64,000 nucleotides of DNA from Streptomyces canus 299MFChir4.1 (GCF_000383615.1 NZ_KB911583.1:186001-250000); one strand, 5' to 3'; counted from the stretch's first letter, positions 44,348-52,359 are shown. The notes: generated by a model from the letters alone, not told the origin. Numbers and translations are program-made.

Positions 44348-45220
44348 ATGCCCGACCCCACCACCGACACCGCCCGCCTGCTTCGCGACGCCGAGCGCTA
44401 CCTGTCCGCCCTGCACGGCTCCGTGGCCCGGCACGACAACCTTGCCGCCGGCCTCGCGTGCGCGGGCTGCGAACTCCGCGACAAGATCCGCACCGCCCTA
44501 CCCGCACTCGCCACCGGGCAGGCGGAAGACAGGACGGCTGCAGCGCTTACGGAGGTCCGCCGCCTATGTGAGATGACCGTCGCAGCGTCCGCGCGGGTGC
44601 AGGCCATCGACCAGGCCCGCGACACCCTCGCCGTCATCGACCGCGTGATGGGGTCGGATCCTGCCGTGCCGGTCGTGTCGTCTGCCGCCACCCTCCGCGA
44701 CCGCATCGCCGAGGCGCTGATGGGGCCCGACGCCGCCGGAAGCCTGGACTCGGAGGCCGACGAGATGGTCGACGCGGTGCTGGCCGTGCTGCCGTCGGCG
44801 GCCGACTGGGACGCCTTGACCCGTGAAGCCGATCGACTTCGCCGTGAGGGTGCGGCCCTCGACAAGCGCGCGGCCGAGATCGAGGCCCAGGTCGCCGAGC
44901 TGCGCCGGTTGGGTGGCGAGCCGCAACCCGGGAACGACGAGGGCGAGCACTCGTGCGCGGTATCCGGCTGTTCCGGCGAACCCGAGCCCTGGGACGTGCC
45001 CGACGCCCGGCCCGGGACGACCGACCACACGCTGACCGCCCCCGCCGTTGTGGTGTCTGCTGCCGGGGCGGGACAGGACGAGACGCCGTGCGGGCCCGCG
45101 CCCGATCGGTGCGACGCCGAGGCCGGTGAGCCCTGCACCAACCATGAACGCGAGCAGGCCCACGCTGAGGGCGAGCACGCGTTCTGCGGGCCGGAGTGCG
45201 GGGAGCCGAGCCGTGGCTGA
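44348..45220 (+). CDS. Prophage protein with coiled coil and Cys-rich tail
   Basis: A 290-residue protein: helical N-terminus with an ACAGCELRDKI motif, a central helical region, a coiled coil (READRLRREGAALDKRAAEIEAQVAELRRLG), then an acidic tail with several Cys pairs (HSCAVSGC, CGPAPDRC, FCGPECG). ATG 44348 is chosen for its GAGGAG site; an ATG at 44267 overlapping the methylase stop would add 27 low-complexity residues. Function unknown. Confidence 0.58.
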   Translation: MPDPTTDTARLLRDAERYLSALHGSVARHDNLAAGLACAGCELRDKIRTALPALATGQAEDRTAAALTEVRRLCEMTVAASARVQAIDQARDTLAVIDRVMGSDPAVPVVSSAATLRDRIAEALMGPDAAGSLDSEADEMVDAVLAVLPSAADWDALTREADRLRREGAALDKRAAEIEAQVAELRRLGGEPQPGNDEGEHSCAVSGCSGEPEPWDVPDARPGTTDHTLTAPAVVVSAAGAGQDETPCGPAPDRCDAEAGEPCTNHEREQAHAEGEHAFCGPECGEPSRG

Positions 45221-45452
45221 ATACACGTCCGAGACCGTCACCCGCACCATCCGCCGCTGGATCATCCCCGCCGCCGAACCCTGGGGCGCGACCTCCGAGG
45301 AGATCGGCAAGGCGTGGACGGCGGCACAGGTCGCGTACCGAGAGGCACACGGCATCCCCGTCGGCGAGGCCCTGTCCGGGGGCGCGCTCCGGTTCCACGT
45401 CCGCGACGAGGAGATCGTCATCGAGTTCGCGACCGAGGCGAGGCAGTCGTGA
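45213..45452 (+). CDS. Small prophage protein of unknown function
   Basis: A 79-residue protein with [19 protein letters not shown] and a beta-rich end ([18 protein letters not shown]). GTG 45213 overlaps the preceding gene. No gene follows for 164 bases on this strand; the following stretch holds only a frame that runs antisense through the excisionase gene. Confidence 0.55.
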   Translation: MAEYTSETVTRTIRRWIIPAAEPWGATSEEIGKAWTAAQVAYREAHGIPVGEALSGGALRFHVRDEEIVIEFATEARQS

Positions 45453-45616
45453 CTGCCGCCGCTATCGCCGTCGTGACGGTCGCGGTCGCGGGACTCCTGT
45501 GCGGGCACCAAGGGCAGCCGTGGCCGCTGCGGGGCGCGCGGCGGCGCTCCGTGGGGCCGTCCTGGGCTCGCGGCTGGCTCGGCGCACGGATTTACGTCCA
45601 GCGTCGCGCGAGACGC

Positions 45617-45820
45617 TCAGGCGGGCTTCTGCGGCTTCGAGCGCTTCGGGTGCCGGGCCCGCCACTCGTCGACGGCGGCCTCGGGCCAGACCGAGGCGCG
45701 GCCGATCTTCTCGGGCTTCGGGAAGTCGGCGACCCGGTTGACGAGGTTGTAGACGCTCTGCCGGTTGATGCCGAGACGTGCCGCGACCTGGTCAGACGTG
45801 AGGTAGCCGGGGATCTCCAT
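45617..45820 (-). CDS. AlpA/excisionase-like HTH protein
   Basis: A 67-residue winged-helix protein: [54 protein letters not shown] by pattern, the MerR/Xis-type fold with the closing W-x3-V-x-E-W. Such proteins act as excisionases or transcription activators. For a serine integrase the directionality factor is usually unrelated, so a regulatory role is at least as likely. The start (45820) is divergent from an HNH gene across two AGTAG-N5-CTACT sites. Confidence 0.72.
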   Translation of the reverse strand: MEIPGYLTSDQVAARLGINRQSVYNLVNRVADFPKPEKIGRASVWPEAAVDEWRARHPKRSKPQKPA

Positions 45821-45841
45821 CTTCCCAAGATAGCGCCTTTG

Positions 45842-45884
45842 AGTAGGTCGTCTACTGCTAGGATTGGAGTAGTTCAACTACTCC
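45842..45884. promoter_or_regulatory. Extended -10 promoter flanked by two AGTAG-N5-CTACT operators
   Basis: AGTAG-GTCGT-CTACT (45842-45856) and AGTAG-TTCAA-CTACT (45868-45882) lie 26 bases apart centre to centre. The second extends to the 19-base palindrome GGAGTAGTTCAACTACTCC (45866-45884). Between them TGCTAGGAT (45857-45864 approx.) is an extended -10 for the rightward HNH gene. A dimer on either site would block it. A related AGTAG-N7-CTACT occurs at 57042. Confidence 0.6.
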
Positions 45885-45904
45885 AAAGTGGAGGTTTGGC
45901 AAGC

Positions 45905-46453
45905 GTGGCCGCAAAGAAGATCTGCAAAACCGAGGGTTGTGACGAGCCGGTAAAGCGCGACCGACGTGATCGCGGGATGGGGTATTGCAGCGCGCACTAC
46001 AACGCCACCCTGCGAGTCCCTAAGCCAAGGAGGGACCCCAAGGTCTGCAAGAACGATCAGTGTTCGGAGCAGGTGAAGCGGAACAGGGACGGACAGTCGC
46101 TGGGCTACTGCGCGGCTCACTGGTCAGAGACGAACACGAGGCGACGCCCCGGCGATCGGTACATCACGAGTCAGGGGTACGTGATGATCAGACTGGAAGA
46201 CGGACGCGCAGTCAGCGAGCACCGTTTCGTGATGGAGCGGCATCTTGGACGCCCGCTCCTCAAGACCGAGAACGTGCACCACGTCAACGGTGTCCGCGAT
46301 GACAACCGCCTGGAGAACCTTGAGCTGTGGTACTCCCCGCAGCCATACGGCCAGCGCGTTGAAGACCTGCTCCGCTACGCCGTGACCACCCACCGCGAGG
46401 CGCTGGAGTCCCTGCTGAGGGAGCCGCCAACGACTACGGAGTCCGCCGCGTGA
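45905..46453 (+). CDS. HNH endonuclease with two zinc knuckles
   Basis: A 182-residue basic protein. Two similar N-terminal units ([13 protein letters not shown]...GYCSAH and [13 protein letters not shown]...GYCAAH) each give a C-C-C-H zinc knuckle. The HNH_3 core follows: [25 protein letters not shown] and [12 protein letters not shown] 45905 is chosen for its GGAGG site and the promoter just upstream. It is probably a free-standing homing-type nuclease. A perfect terminator hairpin follows. Confidence 0.82.
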   Translation: MAAKKICKTEGCDEPVKRDRRDRGMGYCSAHYNATLRVPKPRRDPKVCKNDQCSEQVKRNRDGQSLGYCAAHWSETNTRRRPGDRYITSQGYVMIRLEDGRAVSEHRFVMERHLGRPLLKTENVHHVNGVRDDNRLENLELWYSPQPYGQRVEDLLRYAVTTHREALESLLREPPTTTESAA

Positions 46454-46460
46454 AGCCGAC

Positions 46461-46491
46461 GGGGCGCCCCCGCTGATATCGGGGGCGCCCC
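46461..46491 (+). terminator. Strong hairpin terminator
   Basis: GGGGCGCCCCC (46461-46471) pairs perfectly with GGGGGCGCCCC (46481-46491) across a 9-base loop, starting 7 bases after the HNH stop. No T-run follows, as is common in Streptomyces. Confidence 0.7.
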
Positions 46492-46533
46492 GCCTCGCAT
46501 CCAACCACAGCCCGACCAGTACTGAGGTGTCCA

Positions 46534-46959
46534 ATGACCGACAAGCCGGAATCCATGGACGTCGAGCAGGCCGTGATCAATATGGACCGCGCCATGCACG
46601 ACCCGGCGCGACGCGGTGACGCCATGGGTGACCTGTTCACCGCGCTCGGCGCAGCAGCCCAGCAGATGGCCGACCAGCGCCGCGCAGCCCGCGAACTGCT
46701 CCGCCTCGCCCGGAAGAACGACCCCATCACCAAAGCCAACCGCGCCCGAGGCGCACGCCAAGGCTGGGAGAAGCGCCGTGCCCGCGAAGCCCGCGAACGA
46801 CTCCTTGATCAACTGGACAGCGGACCGCGCCGAACCGGACCGGTCTGCGGCGAGATGGCCCACAACTCCGTCGGCCACGAGATCTCCTGCCAGCTCGAAC
46901 CCGGCCACGAAGAAGACCACGACGACGACAACGGAACCACGTGGGAGCGCGAGGACTGA
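46534..46959 (+). CDS. Prophage protein of unknown function
   Basis: A 141-residue protein with a helical N-terminal half, a basic middle (KANRARGARQGWEKRRAREARERL) and an acidic His/Asp-rich tail containing CGEMAHNSVGHEISCQLEPGHEEDH, a Cys-His set that could bind zinc. It is the first gene after the terminator, so it may begin a new transcription unit. Confidence 0.57.
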   Translation: MTDKPESMDVEQAVINMDRAMHDPARRGDAMGDLFTALGAAAQQMADQRRAARELLRLARKNDPITKANRARGARQGWEKRRAREARERLLDQLDSGPRRTGPVCGEMAHNSVGHEISCQLEPGHEEDHDDDNGTTWERED

Positions 46960-47016
46960 AGCCCGCCTGTGCCCGCGAAACGGCCCCACGTGGGCCCGAA
47001 CCGACAAGGAAGCCGC

Positions 47017-47604
47017 ATGCATGACCCGCTGACCGTCGCCTTCGAAATCCGACGCCCCTGGCCCGAGATCGCGGACTGGCGCACCAAGCAAGCCGCCCGC
47101 GACGGGATCCGCTGGCGCATCGGCGACCCGTACATGGTCCTTGCCGGACGTGGCCTCTACTGGCCGTGCATGATCACCGTCTGGCACCGCGACCCGTCCG
47201 GCTACGACGACACCACCTGCCGTGGCATGCGCTGGCAGTGGCACATCCGCCACTGGAAGATCCAGGTCAGCCCGCTCCAGCACCTCCGGCGCCGACTCCT
47301 CACCCGCTGCGCCTGGTGCGGAGGCCCCTCGGTGAAGGGTGACGCGGTCAACGTGTCCCACCAGTGGGACGGGCCGCGCGCCCGCTGGTGGCGGGGCGAG
47401 AAGGGACTGTTCCACCGCGACTGCTCGGCAATCGAACGGGCGCACTCGACGTGCGTGTGCGAACAGCCGGTGCTGGAGCACGACACCTACGGGCAGTGCG
47501 CCCGCTGCACGCGGCACCGATCGTTCGGCGCCGATCCCGAACGGCTGACGCGGGTACGGGAACTGGCCGCGATCCCGCGCGGTGAGCGGAAGGCCCGACC
47601 GTGA
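47017..47604 (+). CDS. Prophage protein with zinc-finger-like Cys groups
   Basis: A 195-residue protein. The Trp-rich N-terminal half (RRPWPEIADWRTKQ, WHIRHWKIQ) is followed by CAWCGGPSVKGD, HRDCSAIERAHSTCVC and CARCTRHR, at least two probable zinc knuckles. ATG 47017 has AAGGAAG upstream; a GTG at 46969 is possible but weaker. Overlaps the next small gene by 4 bases. Confidence 0.6.
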   Translation: MHDPLTVAFEIRRPWPEIADWRTKQAARDGIRWRIGDPYMVLAGRGLYWPCMITVWHRDPSGYDDTTCRGMRWQWHIRHWKIQVSPLQHLRRRLLTRCAWCGGPSVKGDAVNVSHQWDGPRARWWRGEKGLFHRDCSAIERAHSTCVCEQPVLEHDTYGQCARCTRHRSFGADPERLTRVRELAAIPRGERKARP

Positions 47605-47750
47605 CCGCCCCGCCCGACTGCGACCCCTGCTGGGACGACTGGGACCTCGAACCCGACGACCCGCGCCTCCGCGACCTGCGAGGCCAAGGCCTCACCGCGA
47701 TCCAGCTGCACACGATCACCGACATCGAGCCGCCCCGGGAGTACCTATGA
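47601..47750 (+). CDS. Small acidic protein
   Basis: A 49-residue frame with CDPCWDDWDLEPDDPRLRDL and GLTAIQLHTITDIE. Coupled by a 4-base overlap at each end (GTGA, ATGA), which is the main evidence that it is real. No family recognised. Confidence 0.58.
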   Translation: MTAPPDCDPCWDDWDLEPDDPRLRDLRGQGLTAIQLHTITDIEPPREYL

Positions 47751-48124
47751 CCGACCAGCCCCGTCCCATGGTCGGCGTCGGCATGCCCGCCGCCCTCCAC
47801 CTCGACGCCTTCGGCCGCGAGATCAACGACGCCTTCGGCCACCTGCCCTACCTCGTCGGCACAGCCGCCGTCGGCAAGCAGTGGCGGGACGTCGACGTCC
47901 GCCTGATCCTGCCCGATGAGGAGTTTGATCACCTGTTCCCGCCCGTCGAACCCGGACAGTTCCCGGACGGGCTGTGGAGTCTCCTCTGCGCGGCGATCAG
48001 TGAGCTCGCCCGCCAGCGCACCGGGCTGCCGGTCGACTTCCAGATCCAGCGCCAGAGTTTCGCCAACGACCGCTACCCCGGGGTCCGCCACGCCCTCGGC
48101 CTCCACGACAGGAACGGCCAGTGA
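47747..48124 (+). CDS. Nucleotidyltransferase-fold-like prophage protein
   Basis: A 125-residue protein in which GTAAVGKQWRDVDVRLIL (residues 38-55) resembles the G-S-x8-D-x-D core of MNT-type nucleotidyltransferases. It is followed by DEEFDHLFPP and a helix (LWSLLCAAISELARQRTGLPVDFQIQ) that would carry the third acidic residue. The active-site pattern is degenerate, so the activity is uncertain. Coupled to both neighbours. Confidence 0.55.
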   Translation: MTDQPRPMVGVGMPAALHLDAFGREINDAFGHLPYLVGTAAVGKQWRDVDVRLILPDEEFDHLFPPVEPGQFPDGLWSLLCAAISELARQRTGLPVDFQIQRQSFANDRYPGVRHALGLHDRNGQ

Positions 48125-48516
48125 CCGACCTGCGCCCCGTCCACAAACACGTCTGGGATGGCGGCACCGTCCCCGCCTGGCTCGACCTCCACCAGTACTG
48201 GTTCGACAACAACCAGCTCACCGTCGCCACCCCCGACGGGCACGCCCACCCCCAGCCCGGATGGTGGCTCATCGGCTGGACCGACGGCACCGTGACCGTG
48301 GCCTCACCCTGGACCGGCGCCCACGTGTACGCGGACGACGGGATCACGGGCCGGCTCATGCGGGCCGAAGCCGCCATCGCCCACACCCGCACCCTCCACC
48401 GCCGCAACGAGCACACCGGCGACTGCGAACACTGCTCCGCCGGCGACTACCCCGACTACTCGGTACCGCACCCCTGCCCGACCATCCGCGCCCTCGACGA
48501 GGAGCCCACCCCGTGA
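48121..48516 (+). CDS. Actinophage protein of unknown function
   Basis: A 131-residue protein with an aromatic N-terminal half (LDLHQYWFDNNQLTV, GWWLIGWTDGTVTV) and a C-terminal CEHCSAG motif. Short proteins of this kind are frequent in Streptomyces phages next to a zinc-ribbon gene, as here. Coupled at both ends. Confidence 0.58.
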   Translation: MTDLRPVHKHVWDGGTVPAWLDLHQYWFDNNQLTVATPDGHAHPQPGWWLIGWTDGTVTVASPWTGAHVYADDGITGRLMRAEAAIAHTRTLHRRNEHTGDCEHCSAGDYPDYSVPHPCPTIRALDEEPTP

Positions 48517-48869
48517 CCGAGCAACCCGCATCCACCGCCCCGGCCGCCGCCGCGCACCCGCTCGTCCAAGGCCGTTGCCCCGCCTGCAACGGCAGCAGTC
48601 TCTTCCTCGGCTCCGGCGGCTACGTCACCTGCTCCCGCCTCGACTGCCCCAACCCATGCGCAGCCGACGACCTCATGCACCGGGGGAAGTCCACCGCGCC
48701 GGTCACCGCCCTCTACGAGCAGTGGGTGAAAGCCGGACCCCCGCCTCTCGGCGTGTTGATCAACCGCTGGTGGGATGCACGGCTCGTCGAACTCCGCGAA
48801 GCCATCCGGCCGCCCGCCGAACAACCGGCGCGAACAACCCCGAACAACCCGCCCACCAACGCCAGCTGA
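48513..48869 (+). CDS. Zinc-ribbon protein (DUF6085-like)
   Basis: A 118-residue protein with a full zinc ribbon near residues 22-50: CPACNGSSLFLGSGGYVTCSRLDCPNP, giving C-x2-C...C-x4-C. LMHRGKS and a helical tail follow. This pattern matches a family widespread in Streptomyces phages and labelled DUF6085 as far as I recall. Last gene before a strong bidirectional hairpin. Confidence 0.68.
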   Translation: MTEQPASTAPAAAAHPLVQGRCPACNGSSLFLGSGGYVTCSRLDCPNPCAADDLMHRGKSTAPVTALYEQWVKAGPPPLGVLINRWWDARLVELREAIRPPAEQPARTTPNNPPTNAS

Positions 48870-48961
48870 ACGCCTGTCGTACGATCGGATTGCTGCCCGT
48901 TGGCTTCACTGCTCTGGCGCCCCCGGGCCGCGCTACTCCGCCCGACGGCTCCGGGCACGAA

Positions 48962-48994
48962 GAAGCCCCGCCTCATCCATCGAGGCGGGGCTTC
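48962..48994. terminator. Bidirectional hairpin between convergent genes
   Basis: GAAGCCCCGCCTC (48962-48974) and GAGGCGGGGCTTC (48982-48994) form a perfect 13-base stem with a 7-base loop. It sits between the rightward zinc-ribbon gene and the leftward DUF6221-like gene and can serve both strands. Confidence 0.75.
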
Positions 48995-49006
48995 GGCGCG
49001 AGCAGG

Positions 49007-49429
49007 CTACGGCCGCCACTCCTCGCGGTAGCCGGGCCTCTCCTTGTAGGCCAGCGCGTACAGGCGCAGCGTCTTCTCCAGCCGGGCGTAGACGCCGGTC
49101 GTGAACGTCTCGTGGTGGTCGTGGATGCCCTTGGCGAAGACGAGCAGATCCCGCTTCGCGTCGATCTCGGCCAGCACCCGAGCCGGATCCCACTCCGCGA
49201 TGTGGGCTGTGGTCGCCGAGGCGTCGATATACCCGGGCCCGCGCTTCCCGCCCATCGGCTGGTTGTGGGTGTAGACCGTCGCTGAAGCGATCAGCCACTC
49301 CGGGTCATACACAGACCAGGCGCCGACATCCTCTGCGTCCGTTCCGAGCCACGGCCCAGGCGGTGCTGCCCGCGCGATCCGCTCGTCCTCGTCGAACTGC
49401 TCGCCCAACCACCGCACCAGCTCATCCAT
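49007..49429 (-). CDS. DUF6221-like protein
   Basis: A 140-residue protein: MDELVRWLGEQFDEDERIARAAPPGPW, then an internal HIAEWDPARVLAEIDAKRDLLVFA and a C-terminal helix ending ALAYKERPGYREEWRP. This arrangement is typical of a family abundant in Streptomyces and its phages (DUF6221 by my recollection), function unknown. It overlaps the upstream HTH gene, forming a two-gene leftward island. Confidence 0.72.
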   Translation of the reverse strand: MDELVRWLGEQFDEDERIARAAPPGPWLGTDAEDVGAWSVYDPEWLIASATVYTHNQPMGGKRGPGYIDASATTAHIAEWDPARVLAEIDAKRDLLVFAKGIHDHHETFTTGVYARLEKTLRLYALAYKERPGYREEWRP

Positions 49430-49733
49430 CCGACTCAGCCTCCGGCCGCTTCTCTCGGTTCTTCCACGAGCCGGTGTGCCCACGGATGATGTCCTGCACC
49501 ACGCCCGCCGACATCTCCAACCGCGCGGCGATCGTCCGGATCGGGACCGGCGGATCCTCGGCACGCATCGCGAGCACGAGGTCGCGCCGCTCCGCATGCC
49601 AGTCCTTCACCCGCGTGGCCTGAAGCGCGAGTACCTGGTTTCTCGCACGCACGCGCTCTTCCAGATCCGCGATGCCGTCGACGGCTTCAAGGGCGTCTGA
49701 CACCCGCTGCACCTCCTCGTTCGCGTCGTCCAC
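49422..49733 (-). CDS. Small HTH protein of a leftward prophage island
   Basis: A 103-residue protein: an N-terminal coiled coil (ANEEVQRVSDALEAVDGIADLEERVRARNQVLALQ by composition) and an HTH (PPVPIRTIAARLEMSAGVVQDIIRGHTG). GTG 49733 has AGAGGAG upstream. A 32-base palindrome 50 bases further upstream is the probable operator, so the protein may regulate its own two-gene operon. Confidence 0.65.
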   Translation of the reverse strand: MDDANEEVQRVSDALEAVDGIADLEERVRARNQVLALQATRVKDWHAERRDLVLAMRAEDPPVPIRTIAARLEMSAGVVQDIIRGHTGSWKNREKRPEAESDG

Positions 49734-49782
49734 GCCCGCTCCTCTCTTCCCGGCTGGAAGCGGCACGCCCCGACTCTCTTGC

Positions 49783-49820
49783 ATGGGGACCATACAACGC
49801 TGTACGGTCCCCATACAACG
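49783..49820. promoter_or_regulatory. Palindromic operator upstream of the HTH gene
   Basis: ATGGGGACC (49783-49791) pairs with GGTCCCCAT (49806-49814), and the inner TAC/GTA continue the symmetry. CCATACAACG is also directly repeated (49790-49799 and 49811-49820). The site lies upstream of the leftward HTH gene. Confidence 0.5.
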
Positions 49821-49855
49821 GACGGGAGCAACTGCCCTTCCGTGATCAACAACAA

Positions 49856-49895
49856 GGCCCCGGCCCGGAGTCGCCACTCCTGATGGGCCGGGGCC
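49856..49895. terminator. GC-rich hairpin
   Basis: GGCCCCGGCCC (49856-49866) pairs exactly with GGGCCGGGGCC (49885-49895) around an 18-base loop. It lies between the leftward island and the next rightward gene and may isolate the two transcription units. Confidence 0.55.
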
Positions 49896-49928
49896 GCCCA
49901 CCTTCAACCGTGACGAAGAGGCAGGCAC

Positions 49929-50081
49929 GTGAAGCCTAGCGATCAGCACACCCCGAAGCACGACCCCCGCAACTGCGGCCTCTGCGGAACCCTCCGCCAC
50001 CCCGCCCAAGCCAAGGCCGGGCGCGCCCTCACCAAGCACCTCGCCGCCAACCCCTTCCCGAAGCAAGGGGCCAACGCATGA
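49929..50081 (+). CDS. Small zinc-knuckle protein
   Basis: A 50-residue basic protein with RNCGLCGTLRHPAQAKAG, a C-x2-C plus His group. GTG 49929; its stop overlaps the following ATG. Four tiny genes follow each other here with coupled ends. Confidence 0.57.
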   Translation: MKPSDQHTPKHDPRNCGLCGTLRHPAQAKAGRALTKHLAANPFPKQGANA

Positions 50082-50275
50082 GCGGATCGGCAGCCCCCTG
50101 GCCCGACCTCACCGGCAAAACCTGGGCGAACAAAACCTCCACCCAGATGACCGACGACGAGGTCAACGACGCCCGCGCCACCTTCGAAGCGGTCGGCCGC
50201 AACGACTACGAGAGCGAATGGCTGCGACGCCACGGACTCCCCGAGAACTACGGCGACCCGGAGGCGACCCGATGA
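50078..50275 (+). CDS. Small prophage protein
   Basis: A 65-residue protein with TKTWANKTS-like and QMTDDEVNDARATFEAVGR segments, helical and acidic. It overlaps both neighbours by 4 bases. No family recognised. Confidence 0.55.
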   Translation: MSGSAAPWPDLTGKTWANKTSTQMTDDEVNDARATFEAVGRNDYESEWLRRHGLPENYGDPEATR

Positions 50276-50415
50276 GCGAGCAGCCGACCACCCCCGTCGC
50301 CGACGACGCGACCGCCACGGCAGCCGAACTCCACTCCCGCGCCGCCACCGACTACGCCAACGGCTGGGGCGCAACCGGCATCCGCGCCACCGCCGAAAGC
50401 GACGGTGACCACTGA
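50272..50415 (+). CDS. Small prophage protein
   Basis: A 47-residue Ala/Thr-rich frame (VADDATATAAELHSRAATDY). It begins in an ATGA overlap, and its final base is the first base of the next ATG. The coupling supports translation; otherwise there is little to see. Confidence 0.5.
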   Translation: MSEQPTTPVADDATATAAELHSRAATDYANGWGATGIRATAESDGDH

Positions 50416-50630
50416 TGGGCCGACTCTCCTGGCTGTTCGGCGGCAACGACCACCAACTCGCCGCAGAGCGGTACGCAGGCCGAGAAAGCGCCAGCGACGA
50501 AGCCGCCCGCAAGCGCCGCGAACGGCACCAGACCAAAGCCGCCAAGGCCGCCCGCCAAGGCCAGCGCTGGGAAGACAGCGACCGCCAACGCGGCAACGGC
50601 AAACCCACTGGCTGGTTCCGCTCCACCTGA
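50415..50630 (+). CDS. Small basic protein
   Basis: A 71-residue, highly charged, Arg/Lys/Gln-rich protein with LSWLFGGNDHQLAAERYAG at the start. It might bind nucleic acid. It is followed by a long perfect hairpin that probably ends the transcript. Confidence 0.55.
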   Translation: MGRLSWLFGGNDHQLAAERYAGRESASDEAARKRRERHQTKAAKAARQGQRWEDSDRQRGNGKPTGWFRST

Positions 50631-50643
50631 CCCACCCCCGATC

Positions 50644-50690
50644 GGCCGGCCCCGCGCGACTCCGTTCCCCCACGGCGCGCGGGGCCGGCC
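50644..50690 (+). terminator. Long perfect hairpin terminator
   Basis: GGCCGGCCCCGCGCG (50644-50658) pairs over 15 bases with CGCGCGGGGCCGGCC (50676-50690). It separates the small-gene run from the lipoprotein gene. Confidence 0.65.
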
Positions 50691-50710
50691 CCCTTCCACG
50701 AAAGCAGCCC

Positions 50711-51040
50711 ATGAGACTCCGCCTGATCGCAGCCCTCGCACTCACCGCGTGCGCCCTTACCGCCTGCACCACCAGCACCCCCGAGCCGGACCCGACGGTC
50801 ACCGTCACCAGCCAGCCCGACCCCGTCGAACAGCCCACCCTCACCGACGACATGACCGAACTCGTAGTCGACCTCTCCTGGGAACAGCAGACCAAGGACG
50901 ACAAAGACGCCATGTGTCTCGGTATCGCGGTGGGCGGACCCGAATGGGCGGCCGAACAGATGCAGCAAGGCGCCGGAGACAGCAGCGTCGACTGGAACCG
51001 GGCCGCCGAGCTCGTCGAGCAGAAGTGCGCCGAGCGGTGA
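50711..51040 (+). CDS. Prophage lipoprotein 1
   Basis: A 109-residue protein with a signal peptide (RLRLIAALALTACALTAC) containing two lipobox-like LTAC motifs (Cys14 and Cys19), then a Pro/Thr linker and a small acidic domain with two Cys (DAMCLGIAVGG and VEQKCAER) that could form a disulfide. It is probably exported to the outer face of the lysogen's membrane. Surface lipoproteins of prophages sometimes block superinfection. Confidence 0.7.
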   Translation: MRLRLIAALALTACALTACTTSTPEPDPTVTVTSQPDPVEQPTLTDDMTELVVDLSWEQQTKDDKDAMCLGIAVGGPEWAAEQMQQGAGDSSVDWNRAAELVEQKCAER

Positions 51041-51417
51041 ACGACGTCGCCTTCGCCATCGGCAACTTCGACGAAGAGACCGGATACAGGCCGCTGCACA
51101 TCCCGGACCGCGGCCACGAGAACGTCGTCTACTTCATCCTCAACGGCAACCGCGTGAAGATCGGCACGACCACCCACCTCCGCAACCGCGTTCGTGCGCT
51201 CGCGCTTGCGCCGCGCAACGTCATTGCCTGCGTGCCCGGCGACCGTCGGAAGGAAGACGAGCTGCACGCCCGGTTCTCCGAGCTGAGGATCGGCCGCACC
51301 GAGTGGTTCGCCTTCGAGGACCCGATCGCCGACGCGGTGAATGACTGGCACGCGCGCGCCATCGTCCTGCGCCGGCACGCCAACGCCAACCTCTTCGCCG
51401 TCCCGCACGGAGCCTGA
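51037..51417 (+). CDS. GIY-YIG nuclease-like (T5orf172-type) protein
   Basis: This 126-residue protein has VVYFILNGNRVKIGTTTHLRNRVRAL near residue 30, matching the GIY-YIG-related T5orf172 pattern (Y-[FV]-I...KIG-x-T). DELHARFSELRIGRTEWFAF follows, with the family His/Glu region. These proteins are presumed nucleases found in phages. GTG 51037 overlaps the lipoprotein stop. Confidence 0.72.
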   Translation: MNDVAFAIGNFDEETGYRPLHIPDRGHENVVYFILNGNRVKIGTTTHLRNRVRALALAPRNVIACVPGDRRKEDELHARFSELRIGRTEWFAFEDPIADAVNDWHARAIVLRRHANANLFAVPHGA

Positions 51418-51474
51418 CCCAGCCCGCGTCAGCCGCCCCACCAGGGCGGCCCTTCCCGCTCCCAGGAGAGCACC

Positions 51475-52359
51475 GTGAAGACCGAACGCCCGCCCATCCT
51501 CTACGGCGCCGTAGCCCTCGCCGTGCTCTCACTGGCCTGGTCCGGGTACGCCATCACCGACCTCATGCACTCCGGCAAGTTCGGCCTCTCCGTCGCCCTC
51601 GCCGGAGACATCGGCTGGATCACCGTCCTGTGGGCCGAATACAAGGGCGTCACCCTCGCCGGCCGTCGCTGGGCACCCACCCTCGCGGGCTGGCTCATCG
51701 CCGTCGGCGTCGCCCTCCTCCTCGTCATCCACGGCCACCAGGTCGGCGGCCGCGCCCAGGCTGTCGCCGGGCCGTTCGTCGTCGCCGTCGGGAAGATCGT
51801 GTGGGCGTTCGCACTCGCCGCAATGAAGGACACCACCGCCCCCACCCCGGAGCAGCAGGCCGAGATCGACGCGGTGATCCGTGAGTCGTCCTACAAGGCG
51901 CAGCTGCACGACGCCCGCGCGGACGCCGAGATCGCCCGCATCCGCGCCGAGGCCCGCACCACCCTCGCCCGCGATGACGCCGACTTCGAGGTCACCCTGG
52001 AGCGCATCCACAAGCGCGCCGAGCTGAACCGGCGTACCCCACTCGCCCTCACCGCGGGGAGCGCCGAGCAGCCGAACAACGTGATCGGCGAGCAGGGCGA
52101 GCAGCCTCCGAACGCCCCGAGCATGCTCGCGAACAAGCCGAGCGAACACCTGGCGAACAGCCCGTTGAACAGGCCGAACGCCGATCCCGACCAGCCGAGC
52201 ATCGCCGATCTCGTTCGCGAGCAGATCGCGAACCACCCGAACAACGCGGACGCGATCCGAGGCGTGATGGCTGCCCGGCCCGACGCGAACAAGGACAGCG
52301 TCGCCGCGGCGGTACGCCGGGAGCGCGCCAGGACCCGGTCCAAGGGGGGATACGCATGA
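51475..52359 (+). CDS. Membrane protein with helical cytoplasmic tail (Spd/DUF2637-like)
   Basis: A 294-residue protein. It has four transmembrane helices in the first 125 residues (ILYGAVALAVLSLAWSGYA onward), then a charged helical region and a C-terminal HTH-like end (SIADLVREQIANHPNNADAIRGVM). This layout recalls DUF2637/Spd spread proteins of Streptomyces conjugative elements. It heads a run of four membrane genes. The Asn/Pro-rich linker near residues 200-250 is unusual. Confidence 0.6.
   Translation: MKTERPPILYGAVALAVLSLAWSGYAITDLMHSGKFGLSVALAGDIGWITVLWAEYKGVTLAGRRWAPTLAGWLIAVGVALLLVIHGHQVGGRAQAVAGPFVVAVGKIVWAFALAAMKDTTAPTPEQQAEIDAVIRESSYKAQLHDARADAEIARIRAEARTTLARDDADFEVTLERIHKRAELNRRTPLALTAGSAEQPNNVIGEQGEQPPNAPSMLANKPSEHLANSPLNRPNADPDQPSIADLVREQIANHPNNADAIRGVMAARPDANKDSVAAAVRRERARTRSKGGYA

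Noticed and set aside
45449-46453. A long rightward frame starting at GTG 45449, coupled to the preceding stop and running into the HNH gene
   Set aside because: It passes antisense through the excisionase-like gene, and its first 150 residues have no domain pattern. The GGAGG site, the promoter and the family start all support 45905 as the HNH start.
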